Source: Spinacia oleracea (Eukaryota; Streptophyta; Magnoliopsida; Caryophyllales; Amaranthaceae). From it: a DNA stretch of 64,000 nucleotides. Location: assembly GCF_020520425.1 (NCBI RefSeq), contig NC_079487.1, positions 134,438,385 to 134,502,384 of the forward strand. Direction: 5' to 3'. The notes beneath the pieces are model-generated. The model was not told where the DNA came from, made no database searches, and saw only the letters and a program-made list of their open reading frames with translations. Each line of letters starts with the position of its first letter. Within the stretch, counting starts at the first letter, position 1. Shown here one piece after another: positions 12,861 to 25,800 of the stretch. Both the position numbers and the translations under genes were made by a program.

Positions 12861-12869
12861 AAACCCTAA
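12861..12869 (+). promoter_or_regulatory. telo-box AAACCCTAA in the eS28 promoter/leader
   Basis: AAACCCTAACCC lies about 80 bp upstream of the leader exon's donor at 12951. The telo-box is the common promoter element of plant ribosomal protein genes and fits the downstream eS28 gene. Confidence 0.6.
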
Positions 12870-12879
12870 CCCTTTCTTC

Positions 12880-13552
12880 TTCATAAAACCTTCGCGCCGT
12901 TCTTCTCTTGGATTCCTCTCGCTTTCTCTCTCCTCAAGCTGCAAATTCAGGTAATTTCTTCAACATTCATCCTCAATTTATCATTCCTTTAACAATCGAT
13001 TCTATATTCTCTCTGTTCAATTCATGTATATCAATTTGTTTAAGAATCTGCTTGTATTCTTGAATCGAATAAATGCATTGATTTGATAAATTTTGTGTTT
13101 GCTATTCTTTTGTTTGGGTTAATTTCTACAATCTGCAATTACTACTCTGGCGTGATTGTTAAAATATTATCATAATATCTTCATCCTTATTCATTCCCAT
13201 TTTCTGAAGAAAAAAAATCACTTTTTTGTTTTGTTCTTGGTTTTAATTTGATTATTTCAGTGGTTATTTTTCTTTTAATTTGAGAAATAAATAGATGGGC
13301 AATGATGATAAATGCTTATTAATCCCAGCTCATTATGAGGTTTCCTTTGTGGAGATCAGGGAATTGAACTTTATCCAATATTTATCTGAGCTTTTTAGTC
13401 CCCTTTTTCAATTTTTTTTTGGAATTGATCTTACGAAATTTGGAAAATTTTAATTAGGTATTTTGTTTGTTGAAATCCCAATGATGCAATTTTATACCAT
13501 GCTAATTCTGATCAACCCATGATCGATTATTTTTCACTATTGATTAGCTGAG

Positions 13553-13584
<32 letters not shown>

Positions 13585-14690
13585 CTGAATTTGTTTTTGA
13601 TCTTTTAGTTGAGAAAATCTTCGATTTGGAAAAGATGAAAGAAAACTGAGTATTTTTGTGAAGTTGTACTAGTAGAAAAGGATCTGCTTTAAATTATAGC
13701 GCATTGATAACTTGATACACTGTTGTTTATGCGTGCCTGTTTACTTGGTATCTACTGCTTTGATTAGCAATGCCTCAATCCATGATTCGATGTTTTGGGA
13801 ATTCGGGAGGTAATGAGAACAGTTTCAATTCCTACAAAACTCGAATAATAGGTAACCTTGCCCAATCTATTAGATGAAGACGAACTATAATGGGTACTTT
13901 ATTTCATACACTCTTGTGCCCAGCTAGAGTGTTACTCTGTAAATCAATATACATGCATTCAGATTGTAAAACACCAATTTATGTGTAATTCAATGTTACT
14001 ATTGCATAGGTTCGACTACCTAAGAAGTGTAGGATGTTGGTAGGGAGAAGAAGTTAAGGAACACCCTTCTGTAATCTAAGTTGGAAAAACTGTTTATATG
14101 ATCCAAATATGTTATGTTCTTACTGAGTAGTCTGAATTATTTTCTGGTAAATGCGAAGGCCTTCCTTTGATGCAACAACCTTGTCCTTTCTCAGCTTTAA
14201 ATTGAATGCTCTTATTTCCATATTACTAATATGATATCTACAAGTTGTTGTATGAGTGAACAATATGTTGTTATTTTAAATTGTTGGTTTAGACTGAAGT
14301 TAAATCCATTTCAATTGCAGAATGGAGTCTCAGATCAAGCATGCTGTAGTTATTAAGTGCATGGGCCGCACCGGATCAAGGGGGCAAGTGACCCAAGTCA
14401 GAGTTAAGTTTTTGGATGACCAAAACCGTTTCATCATGAGGAACGTCAAGGGACCCGTCAGAGAGGGAGACATTCTTACCCTCCTCGAGTCTGAGAGAGA
14501 AGCTAGGAGACTTAGATGAAGTACCCGCCTTGTTGCTGAAGGCTGCAGCTATATTTCTGTTTTGGCTTCGGTTATGGTTTTTGCCTGAGTTAGATTTTGT
14601 TATTCTAAGTGTCAATTATTGGTTTGTCAAGACTTCTTTATGGATTGTCCTTTGAAGTATGATTTTGTGGTATAATACTGAGATTTTGCA
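12880..14690 (+). other. RPS28: eS28 transcription unit with 5' leader intron
   Basis: A CT-rich non-coding leader exon ends at 12950 (CAAATTCAG before GTAATTTC). The intron runs 12951-14320 and ends TTTCAATTGCAG one base before the ATG. It holds a 27-base T run at 13558-13584. The transcript start and polyadenylation site are estimates. Confidence 0.7.
14322..14519 (+). CDS. RPS28: 40S ribosomal protein eS28
   Basis: An uninterrupted 65-aa ORF, the family's normal length. It contains [20 protein letters not shown] and ends in [10 protein letters not shown], nearly invariant among eukaryotes. eS28 sits near the mRNA exit/E site of the small ribosomal subunit in the cytosol. The start is the only sensible ATG and lies one base after the leader-intron acceptor at 14320. 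The telo-box at 12861 suggests coordinate expression with other ribosomal protein genes. Plants usually carry several copies; this one looks fully intact. Confidence 0.97.
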   Translation: MESQIKHAVVIKCMGRTGSRGQVTQVRVKFLDDQNRFIMRNVKGPVREGDILTLLESEREARRLR

Positions 14691-14839
14691 AGGAAACATA
14701 TTATTGTGGTTGTAGACAGTTATCCTATTGCTTTTATCATTGATGTTTGTATGCTCTTCAGCTCAAACTTTTTCCCTCTCTTGTTATAGGCCTCAAAGTT
14801 TTGGTATTTCTGATTTATGGCCTTTCACTCTTCAAATGT

Positions 14840-15720
14840 GCTCCCTATGTTCTTAAAAGATTACCACATTGTATTTTTTTGGTTAAACTTTGAAAACTTT
14901 GATTATGAATACTCATCGGGCTATAAGAAATACTTCGTAATATAGTCTTTTATAAACTATCCTTAGCCTTTTTTTCTCCCCATTTTTTAAGTTTTCACGG
15001 GGAAAGAACAATACTTTAAACTATCTAACCTTATACTTTCAAGGAATTCTGTTATTTCTATTTCTTTTGACGAGAAGAAAATAACTTAAAAGGGATATGC
15101 ATTGACAATAGGGTGGTAATTCAAAAGATGAGGAAGCAACTTTAATCAATAAATAAATAAAAACAAAGTTAACGCGTAGAAAAACTCAAGAAAATAAATA
15201 ATTAATCATCTAGCCTTTGCAACCTTGTTTTGTTAGGGTGATGCCATTATGTTGACATAATTCTATGTAGAATTAACCATCATATTACTCTATACAGAAA
15301 ATCTTGTTAACCAATCGAACTTATGGTTGTTGATGGCTCTTTGCCGACAAATACGATTTAACCCGCAATTTATGGTACCTGGTTTTCTTCATCTTACCTC
15401 AAATACTCGTGTCGAATCTTTGACACTCGGGCATGGATATAAACACTTCATTTTAGACCCAAATCATGCAATTTTGACACAAAATAGTCGTGTCGGACAC
15501 TTGGACATGTATCCGTGTTTGATATGGGTATCCGAGTCCATGTAACATAGACCGTAATAATAGCCAAACAACCAGACTTGTTAATGAGATATACAGAGAA
15601 AGAATGTATTTATAAAAAAAATGTATGATTAAATGTACAAAACATGGACTTATGCAATAATAACATCCCAAAACATCATAAAAAATAATTCTCTAAGGGA
15701 ATTAACATGAAAAAATGTGA
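14840..15720. other. spacer with repeat fragments
   Basis: Contains a Stowaway-like left end near 14842 (CTCCCTATGTTCTTAAAAGA) without a clear partner. Near 15400-15545 is a GTGTCGGACACTTGGACATG / GGGTATCCGAGTCCATGTAA repeat of a kind seen again near 16740-16820 (CACCGGACACCGGACACGGA). No gene recognised. Confidence 0.4.
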
Positions 15721-15732
15721 CATGAAGGGCTG

Positions 15733-15924
15733 CTATTTCTCAGGTTTTTTTCCAAATATTTTCAGGATCTTTTCTTGCAGTTTCTTCCTTCCAGATTTGT
15801 TGCTGTCTTTCTTCTTATCATCTTCCTTCGACGACGATGGAGGATCTGGGTTAGTGTCCCATTGATCAGCCCATGAAGGTCCCGAATCCATCTTTCGCTC
15901 GTCTCCTTTCTCTGTTTGTGACAA
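15733..15924 (-). CDS. small lysine-rich unknown protein
   Basis: An open frame closes with a stop at 15733. The first ATG inside it that makes sense opens MDSGPSWADQWDTNPDPP at about 15888, giving a 52-aa product. It runs on to a Ser/Asp/Lys-rich stretch and ends in an amphipathic basic tail (KKLQEKILKIFGKKPEK). A plausible acceptor lies just upstream at about 15942 (CTAACATTCAG). The SGPSWADQW motif reminds me of small uncharacterised plant proteins, but I cannot name the family. No function is proposed. Translation could start further upstream if a 5' exon joins in frame, but I found no frame-compatible ATG. Confidence 0.45.
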   Translation of the reverse strand: MSQTEKGDERKMDSGPSWADQWDTNPDPPSSSKEDDKKKDSNKSGRKKLQEKILKIFGKKPEK

Positions 15925-15944
15925 AAACTTCTCTGAATGTTAGA

Positions 15945-18270
15945 TTAAGAAAGAACTAGATTGTCATTTGACCAAATTTAGGTCATGCATAGTCCTTAAT
16001 TAGCTAAAAAATTGTTTGATTGATTCTATCTATATCAAATCATTGACCGGTTGGTGGTTTCTTCTCAACTACTATATATGACTCTATTTTTGAAAGAGGA
16101 TTTGCTATTTTAAGAGTTCAATCTAATCTTACCTCATACTAGATATTTGACCAGGTCCTTATCTCTTACAATCCAGAATTTTTTGGAGAGAAGAATATTC
16201 CTGTTAAATATCTTTCAGATATTTCCAAAAGATTAGGAATCATATATTATGAACATGCCTATTTTTAAAGAATTCAGCATGACCTGTAATCTCCTTGCAC
16301 AACAATTAACTGAATGCCCAATATTCAGCACCAAAAACGAGTATAGGGGGAAACGAAATGCATGAGCAGCACATATGCTAAGCAAACATTCTTAAATCAC
16401 AGGATGCTACATGATTAAGTATACAGGAACATAATACTTCATTGGTAAGTCTTTCTTGCTTCTCTGGCATAATGGATGTAGAAAGCGCATATTTAGATTG
16501 AAAACAATATGCAGATGCACGTCATTTTCCTCCTAATCTAATACTACTTCATAAGTAATACGGAGTAACTGTTAGAAACCTTTCTGGGCCCGTCACTCCC
16601 CATCATATACGCGCACTTATTGCAGATGCACACCGATCCCCTTCATATATGTACCACGGATGATTATAAACCAAGATGCCATTAATTATCATAACAACGG
16701 TACATGATTATATGTACGACTTTTAGTTAAGTTACTCGGACTCTTCTTTCACCTTAAGTATCCATGTCAGATCCTCAACATGGGCAAGAACACCGGACAC
16801 CGGACACGGACACTTCAACTCTTAATTATGGGATAATATCATGAAGAAACTTCACAAAGTAGCTGAGCCAGAAACTTAGGCACGCACCTGAGTCTATCCA
16901 AATCCAATAACGTAGGAATTTAGTGTCAGAAAATGTACATGTACCTAGGAACAGAGAGTTACTTAGGACTATAGACGCTTAGGGTTAGCGAGGTTTATAA
17001 ATAGTAAAGGTGAGTTTATCCCAAGTCTTAAAGTGAGTCTCGAGTCTAAGTCTTGGGATAATGTGATAAAAGACTACATCAACTCTTGAAGTGAGTTTGA
17101 AAATCCAAGACTCACTTAAAACTCCACTTTTTCTCCAACCAAATCAAATTATACCACATCATCATACTTCATAATTAACTTTTTTTAGGAGTTTAGTCGA
17201 GTCTGAGGCGAGTCTGGGGATAATGTGTAAAAATAGGGAGTGTTTTGTGTGAGTCTGAATAATGAAAAAATTAGTGGAAAACTGATGTGGCAGAGTCTGA
17301 AGATTGGGTGTGAGTCATGGGGGATAAACTCACCCTAATGTGCTGAGAATCTTGATATCACTTATGACTAACACAACTCACAAGGGTCTGTACACAATTT
17401 TTCATTCTAGACATATGATCGAGTTGTGTCCTGGGAGTTCTATGGGGATTCCAGGTCTATGCTGATCAACGTGATCATATATTTTCCCTAGTTATATTAC
17501 ATCTTCAAACCCCTTCTATTGGGATTACATATATGGCAATAAATCTGGGTCTCTTGTTACTTCCATAAAAACCAATGAAAAGCTATTTCCTATATGCCTC
17601 GAATAATCCAAACAACAATAAAATTACCATACGCAAGCAGATTTGAACCATCAAATCTCCTGAATCCTAATTTGTTTCCCTTTCTCATTGAAGGGTAAAT
17701 TTTAACTTCTAAATAGAACTCATACAAAAAATTCAATCACTCTTCTGTTCTATCTTGTACTGAAACTGATATCCCAAGAACAAACTCTAGCAATTTCCGA
17801 TGTCCCAATACGAAATCATGCTCTATAGCTACTTGTGTTTTGACATTATTGCAAGCAAGAAAGTAATACACAGGTAGCTCAATATGCATCAAGCAATGTG
17901 GAAAAAAACCAAGAAAGTTCTACAATTACACATATGTAACAGGAAACTAGACAAAAATTAATCTGAAGACAATAACCGAAGTATCAAAACTAACTTCCCA
18001 ATTCCAACTTTTCCTTGATCTTTCATTCAGCTTCACATAATCAACAACTAATCCAGTTCATGTTCATTGGAAATTTAGAATAATTCCAGATACAGGTAAA
18101 AATCGTAAATTTTCCCCAAAAAATAACAATCCAACAGCCACCCAACAATTAAAGATGATATAAAAACCCTAAAGATTCATTTTTGCAACTAATTAGTTGA
18201 ACTAAATTACATCTCGAAAATCATTCATGGTTCTGATAAAGTATTGAATGGAGATAAGGTGTTCGAGAAA
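15945..18270. other. probable intron or spacer of the small-protein gene
   Basis: 2.3 kb of AT-rich sequence with no supported coding region. It has a TACGGAGTA word at 16559 and a GAGTCTGAG-rich patch near 17030-17330 (AGTGAGTCTCGAGTCTAAGT and similar). It would be the intron if 18275-18505 and 15733-15940 belong to one transcript. Confidence 0.35.
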
Positions 18271-18274
18271 ATAC

Positions 18275-18505
18275 CTAAGAGAAGAGATGAAGCTGTAATA
18301 TTGCAGGAGGTGCAAACAAATGTCCAACCCAACTCAAAGGGAAATGATGAATTTGAGCTTTTTCACCATTTTTGATTCTGCAAACCCCAGTAATTTCAGC
18401 AGCTTTTTCAGTTTCTTCTGGTAAAAAATCCAAGGGTTTGGTTTTTGGGTCAATTTGTAATTGTCTTGGGGGCACATAGGCACATAGCCCATGAAGGCAT
18501 GACAT
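18275..18505 (-). CDS. unknown 76-aa ORF, possible 5' exon of the gene at 15.7 kb
   Basis: An ORF on the minus strand starts MSCLHGLCAYVPPRQ and ends HLFS, with its stop TAG directly in front of a good donor (TAG|GTATTTTC). It has non-random composition (PKTKPLDFLPEETEKAAEIT) and might be a real small protein, or an upstream ORF in the first exon of the small-protein gene. It cannot run on in frame into the 15.9-kb exon. Not recognised. Confidence 0.3.
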   Translation of the reverse strand: MSCLHGLCAYVPPRQLQIDPKTKPLDFLPEETEKAAEITGVCRIKNGEKAQIHHFPLSWVGHLFAPPAILQLHLFS

Positions 18506-19174
18506 TATCACATTACCAACCAGTCTTATCCTAATTGAGTACGACTACTCTGGACCTCTGGTACATAGTCTCGCTATTCGGGTCGATGAGTAAGGTACGG
18601 GTGTTCATAACAGTCGAGTTCATAAATGAAGTATAATTATAACGTACAGAGTATAATATTTCACGGATGAGTTAAATTAGGTCGATTTTGCGTTGATTAT
18701 CTTTTAGTTTCTCTCACTAGTTTCAGTTTGGGTCCGGATAATTTGTCTTCATATTCTTTTTTTCAAGAAACATGTTACATGGGTGACAACCTTAAGTTGC
18801 AATGTTTGGTTGATTTTTCTTGTGTGGCATGGTGTTTTGGGATTTTGAGTTGTTTGTTTCTTCGATCATAGAGTCGAAGGATGTACGAAGTAGTAATAAA
18901 GAATTTTTTGAGGATTTAATAACATTTGTACTGCATATTTTTAGTTTAAGAACATACTCCGTAATATATATTTCTCCGTATCTCAATAAAAAAAAATTGA
19001 CTAGATAAGTCAAATACAGGTAAAGTCCTTATAAATTCAATTTTGGGCAACCCAAGTGTAATTCAAACTACTCCGTATTACCTTGTACTTTGTTTTCATG
19101 TCGGAATCAGAGAAAAAATCATCAAATAAATAGAAATATATAAAATGTATAGTACGAAGTATATATTTTTGGTT

Positions 19175-19350
19175 ATATTACGAGGAGTTCCCACCGCTTT
19201 CACTGCGTGGATGATCTCCTGCGGGAGTTTGCATGAGTAACTCGATGGACATCATTTCTCTCAGCTGAGTTTTTTCCATACCTAAAACTCAAACCCGAAA
19301 TCTTAGTTAAGGAGCAAGAGACCTTAACCACTCACGCTAACCACAATTGA
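19175..19350 (-). mobile_element. tRNA-derived SINE, minus orientation
   Basis: Read on the minus strand it shows an A-box-like TAGCGTGAGTGGTTAAG and a B-box-like CGGGTTTGAGTTTT about 30 bases later, followed by an unrelated body. This is the layout of plant SINE heads. Ends were not resolved and I saw no target duplication. Confidence 0.5.
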
Positions 19351-19512
19351 TATACGTCATATATATATACTCCACTTCATAATTTTGTTGGTGTAAACAT
19401 AGCTATAAAAGCTGACAAAATATGTACTAGTATATTTTTTGGTGCAAAGCTGACAAAATATGAAATACCGAGTAATAGATATACAGAGTATACACTTATA
19501 TTCCGTATATTT

Positions 19513-19620
19513 GAGAGTGATGAATATCTCAGTTGGTTAGAGCTTCCATCCAGATTTCAGGTGACCCTGCGATCGATTCTCCTCCCGTCCTTGTGGCTCA
19601 TTTGCACCAAAATAAAAAAA
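19513..19620 (+). mobile_element. tRNA-like SINE fragment upstream of the trihelix gene
   Basis: TATCTCAGTTGGTTAGAGC (A-box, 19525 onward) and GCGATCGATTCTCC (B-box, about 19570) are spaced as in a tRNA head, and an A-rich tail AAAATAAAAAAA follows at 19610-19620. It lies about 280 bp upstream of the trihelix start codon, so it could contribute to the promoter or leader (inference). Confidence 0.5.
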
Positions 19621-19896
19621 TCTTCCGCATAATTTTGTGTTTAGTGGATAACGTCGAGTATGCACGTCTAAGTACACGCGGATGTATAATCCAAATTGCA
19701 ATTTTGGACAAGGGTCCAAGAGTTTCTTTACTCATTACTCAGCTTACTCCAACGTCTCCAAGTCCACCTGCAAATTGCTGATTGCTCCTCTCAATCGAGT
19801 TGCTGAAATTCCTCAAAACCTGACCTTTTCCCTCAATTTCAACCCAATTTCACAAATCCCATTAAACCCTAATCCCCAAATTCTTCCCGAAAAATC

Positions 19897-22800
19897 ATGT
19901 ACATTTCCGACACCAATCACCACCCCGCTACCACCAACCCCATCGCCAAACCACCGTCATCATCCCTTGAATTCTCCGACGATGATCACCACCATGATAT
20001 GATGATCGAAGTGGTCCCCACTCACCACCACCACCACCAACAACAACAGCAACAGCAACATCAACACCATGAACCCCACCGCTTACCCTCCATGGCAACG
20101 ACACCGTCGACTTCCGGCCCGAAAAAGCGAGCTGAGACATGGGTTCAAGACGAAACTCGGAACTTGATTAGCTTTAGAAGAGATATGGATGCTTTATTCA
20201 ACACTTCTAAATCTAACAAACATTTGTGGGAGCAGATTTCGGCGAAAATGAGGGATAGAGGGTTTGATAGGAGCCCCACTATGTGCACTGATAAGTGGAG
20301 GAACTTGCTTAAGGAGTTCAAGAAAGCAAAACAGCAAAATGTAAATGGGAGTAATGGCAATGGGAATGCCAAGATGCTGTGTTATAAGGAAATTGAGGAG
20401 ATTCTGAGGGAGAGGACTCGTTCTACTCAGACGTCGAATGTAGCTGGGTATAAAAGTCCTAATCATAATTCTGATGGGATGAATCATTCTTCCAAGGATG
20501 ATCCTTTCTTGCGATTCTGTGATAAAGGTTCGTGTTTTGTTTTGTTTTTTTTTTTTTTCTGTTATTATTTGTGGATTTGTTGAGGTGTTGGTTGAGAATT
20601 GCATGTGGGTATTGCACTATTTTTAGTTTGAGGTGTTGCTCTATTTTTAGATTATTCAATTGAGGCAATTTTGTTTCCCCAGGTTGAATATTTGTTAAAT
20701 CTAGTATTTTCTTGAGGTCCTGATGAGAATTGCATGTGAGGATTTTGCTATTTTGGTTGGGTTTTGAATGGTTGTTTGTGGTATTGGGTATTTGCAATTT
20801 CTTTGAATTAGTTTTGTTGGGTGGTTTTCGATAGTTATTGGATCTGTATGTGTATATGCTGTTGGAGTAGTTTATCCATGCTTCAGATGTAAGTAAATTT
20901 CATGAGATGGCTTTTCGTAGCAAATTGATTGGGTAAGGACTAAGGACTAAGGACTAAGGAGAGGTTGTGGAGGAGTTTTTGAATGCTGATGCAAATTGGT
21001 AGTTTAAATGTTACTCCGTATACTATAAATGCTTGACCTCCTAATGCAATAGGTTAGAGAAGGGGAGTTTGGAATTAAATGAGTTAAATAATTGAAATTC
21101 ACCAAAATAGAATAGGAAACGAACAAAAGGGGATGGCTTGAATATTGGTAGGAAGTTAAATTCTTAATATGGTTTAGTAAAATGAGAATGCTGCTCGTAT
21201 TTTGCAGGGTGCTTCTAGCTTGAACCTTTGTGTGGATAGTTGGAGACCATCTAGATGGGTCATGTGAACTGATAACTCCTGCTGATGCTTGAACTAGAAC
21301 ATTTCTTTTGAGTTGTGAGTTTGTGACTACCGAATTGATTGCAGGAAACTTGATTAAATAATCGGAAATGATCTGTCACCAAGAAGACCCTTCTCAAAAT
21401 TTAAACTTATTAGTCAACAAATCAAAATCCTTTAACACCTTTTCTGCAATTTGATTATCACGTGTCTATCTTTCACCAGTACTTAGTTTAGCTGATGCTG
21501 ATGCACATTTACAGCCGTTATGCTTAGTACTCTATTGTCTATCCTTCATCTTGAACTGTAATTAACTGAAGAACACGCTATCTGGATTTATTATGAGGTT
21601 ACTGGGGAGTTATGTAGGTTTGTAGAAAGTAAACCATGTTCGTCTATTCATCAGCTTTGTATTTTGTATGATGTGAACATGTGATTCGGCTATAGTGCAT
21701 CGTCGTTTGAATACTGTTTTTATGCTTTTGCTACATGCATGACTACAATTTTTTCTTACCAAGTGTTTCTGCTAGTAACCCCTAGAAGGTGTATAATAAT
21801 CTTTGCTTGATGACCTTGCCCTAAAATTTCCCTTTTGCTTCTTTTACCTGTTTGCTATTCCACGCGCCTCCGAGAGTGGTTGTTTCTGAAAAGTTAAGAT
21901 AATAAATTAGTGTACTCCCTTATGCTGCTTTTATTTGATTGTCTTTCTGCAGGTGTTGATGATGCTTCTATTCCTTTTGGACCCATTGAAGGTACAGCAT
22001 GTCAAAACCATTTCATGAATTTTGATTGGCATCTTGATTTTTTTTTGGAACTTTGTAAGAGCAGAGAAATCAACCACAGTGAGATAAGTAAGGTGGGTGA
22101 GTGTCACTACTTAAAGAGTTCAAAGTAGATGTTTGTAGACTTGTAGTTGATTAAAAGCCCCTTCTAGGATCGTACTGAACATGAGGTGAAAGAGAGATAG
22201 TTGATGAACAGTATTTTGAGGTTGAGGGATTAGGAGGAAAACTGCAAGACCTTGATTATATTCATGACGCGTGAAGCAAGATTGCCATGGTATGGCTAAT
22301 TCATTTTTCTTTTTTCACCTTCGTATTTGTATTGCTTACTTTTCTTATGCAGCCATCAGTGCTTTTTGCAACATTTTTATTCGTTTCTTTGACCTCTTCC
22401 ATTCAATAGCATGTCAAGATCAAGCATGCTATCTGTCTTCTAGCAGCTTACTGTCTGATATATTCGCAATTAACTTATGATGACATCAAAATTGTTTTTA
22501 GAGGGAAGGGGACCTGATGCTAGAGGAAGTAATCAACCCAACATAAATTATTTACCTGCACTTTGAGTATTGCGTGGTTTATTTTACGGGTTAAGGTGAC
22601 CTGTGATACTCAAGAGTAACAAGCAACTATTAAATGCTTAGGAGTATGATTTGTTTTAGGGTTACCATAATGGGTTGACTGACTTGACTAATATATTAGA
22701 TTCTCATTTTAGTTTATATAGGAAATTTGTGCATTTATGTGTAGCGTAGGAAATTTAGGGTTTTATTATTTTAGAACTTTCCTTCTTTTTTAAGGGTTTA

Positions 22801-25800
22801 TGTTAGTTGCCCTACATAAAGGTTGTTGTAATATTTTAGACGAAGTTCAACATTGAGTTGGCTTTGCTTGATAATTTCGAGTGTTCTTGAGCGGTCACTT
22901 AATTCCTTTTTCTCGTTTCTTGAATGCATTGAAAATTTGAAATCCTTTAAATTCTTGTTTTTATATTTTAATGTGGGTCTACTCAGATCCACATCAGGAC
23001 CATGTCAGAAGCAGTTTGCTATTGAGTCCTGGTGGGTTAATGGTGCTTTGTGCTACTTTACACGGTCCCATGTAAGTGTGAGAACCATCACTCCATCAGT
23101 ACTGGAAGAACCTTAGGCACTTTCTATTCACAATTTAGAGTAACCCTTGAGAGTTCAATATGACACAATGAAGATGTAAGTACTGTTCAAAATTTTGACG
23201 TAGTGTTCACAGCCAATGGTGCTAACAGAGAAACTATAATGAATTGTTCAAAGTTATGACGTTTAAGCCTTTATACAGGACATATTAGAATGATTCAAGA
23301 GTCCCAATCTAGCCTCCTTGGATAGAGCATCTGCTACTCTGTTCAGCTTCCTTGTACCTGTGCGATGATCTGCCGATCTGCTTCAAATGTACAATTGTAG
23401 GTTGTTGTTAATATGGTAGTGATTTGGATTCGGAGATGATACTGCAGCAAGAGTATTCAATTGAGGGATGCCCTTTTCCCAGTCTTTTGGAGTAGCTAGC
23501 TGAGTAGTTGTATCTCCATCGTGATGCTACTTCAGCCCATTTATACCTGTTATATTAATCCCTTTGTCCTCTTTAGTTGCCATATTTGTGAAAACAGCTG
23601 GAAACTAAAAACATTGAGGAAAGGTCATATAGTTTTTTGTTTCCAAATTCATTTCCACTTTGAACTTAGTATTGCTTCACTTTGCATCATTTTAAATGAG
23701 AAATCACTGCAGGAAACCTGATAAGTCTTTCAAGACATCCCGATAAGGAAATTTGACACTGAGGACAAAGGAAGCTGTAATATCCATCTTTGCGATTGAT
23801 GTTGATGATATTTTCCATTTAAATGTCATTAACTTGTTACTTACTCCGTTCATTTTTAATTGCAACGTTTCCCTTTTATGGAAGTTGCATATTGGTTGCA
23901 ATGTCTCCGTTTTTGCATATGACTTCTTTGTCTTTCCCCTCATCACGTGGGTCCCTCATTTTGTTTCTCTCTTCAACACACGGTCTTCTAAAATATCGAG
24001 GACGTTTATCGATATTTCCATCTATTGATGAGCCAGCTTTTTTGTGAACATAGTATAACATGTTCCGTAGATATTGTAAAAGAACTTCAACTGAACATCG
24101 ATGACAGAGATGAAGTGCTTTTTCAGACCTTAAGGTTAAGGCTATGTAAGACGAGTTCAAAACTGTTTATCAGACAATTTTCTTGGTACAACCGTTGTAC
24201 CTTGCGAGGTACATCGAAGGCTATTTTTTTCTTTCTCATTTGGAAATAATAAAAAAATAGTCTTGGTTGTACCTTGCAAGGTACATCCAGCTGTATGGTG
24301 AAAACTTCCCTGTTTATCTCTTGTTCTCTTGTAGAAGCCCCGTTGTATCTTATATTATTAATTAGTAATCAATAGGTTTTCTAAGAGGCCATTTAGGTTG
24401 CCTTAAGGGCTTAAGGTATAAAGGCAGAAATCTTTACTGTTTATGGGTTTTACTTGGAATTTAAGCAACTTGCAAGGTGTATGGAGCAATGACTTGGGTG
24501 GCAAGTGAGATTGCTGTGCGGCTTATCAGAGTCCTTAAGCTAGTCGGTTTCCTAAACTAGCTAGAAAATATTCTGATTGCATAAAGGTATTTGGAGGCTT
24601 TTTCCTACCTTCTTTTGGTTTCCTTACAGATGTTTTGTTCAGGAAACTATGACATATTTTGTTTAGAGAACTGTTACAGATTTTTGGTTTTTTTATATTT
24701 AAAGATTTTGTGTGAATCATGTCATGCTTTTGATTTACATTGTACATTAGTTTCCTTCTTTTGTTTGTTTCCAACTCCCTCTAGGATACAAATGTACAAA
24801 AAGATCAAGGAGCATTAAGGTTATAAAATCTGTGAGCCTTTTTCTCCACCTGGTACTTTTTGCGTGCCTCAGTGCCCCTTTGTGGGCAATTTTGAGCCTC
24901 CCTTAAACTAAATAGATCTGAGTTAGTAGTTAGTTTTTCTTCTGTTTTTAGTTTCGGGCTCTGCCCTCTTTTGAACCAAAAAAATAGATCTGAAAGACTC
25001 AAAATAGAAGCTTTAAATATTGTCTGAGTAGGGATCATGGATCTGATTCTCCAGAGTTTAATGTGATTGTTTTATTGTTCTGTGCATTACATCTCTTTGA
25101 TCCATGACTTTCGGCCCCCTCCCTTTCGTTCTTTCTTAGAACTTAGAAGTGCACAAACAAGGGATGCGGATTGAGGAAGTGATATGCTAGTAGGCACCCC
25201 GTTGTCCTCTTTGATGGGAAGATTGTAATACCTCCACATGCAGCCCCTTTTAATGCATATTGATATTATTCTTTTTATCCTTAAACTCTCATTTCTCATT
25301 GTACCTGGTTTTCTTTTGGACACGTCATTGTATTTCTGATGATTTTTATTTTCATGACACTTTTGTACATTTAAGTTCTGTATTTATCTGGCTTATAATA
25401 GCATTGTAATTTTATCTCTTTTTTGGTACAGCTAATGGGAGGCCAACACTAAACTTGGAAAGGCGTTTGGATAACGAGGGACATCCTCTTGCCATTACTG
25501 CAGCTGATGATGTAACAGGCGGGGGTTGTCCCCCATCATTTTGGCGGGATACTCCTGCAAATGGTAAACTTGTGTACACTGGATGATATGAGCTTCAAAT
25601 GTTACCTTTGATTCACTATTTGTGTTATTGTTATGAAATCAACCAGCCTCTAAAGGAAATTAACGAGCATAATGGCAGTTAGGTACTAACATTAATCCGG
25701 CCCTATTTAGTTCAGTCATCATTTTGTCTCTGTTAATCAATTGTCGTTACAACTGTCTGTAGCTTGTCAGAGTGGTTGATTAGATCCATTAAGGTTGCTT

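Noticed and set aside
20194-20797. Minus-strand ORFs across trihelix exon 1
   Set aside because: They are shadows of the well-supported plus-strand exon and run into intron.
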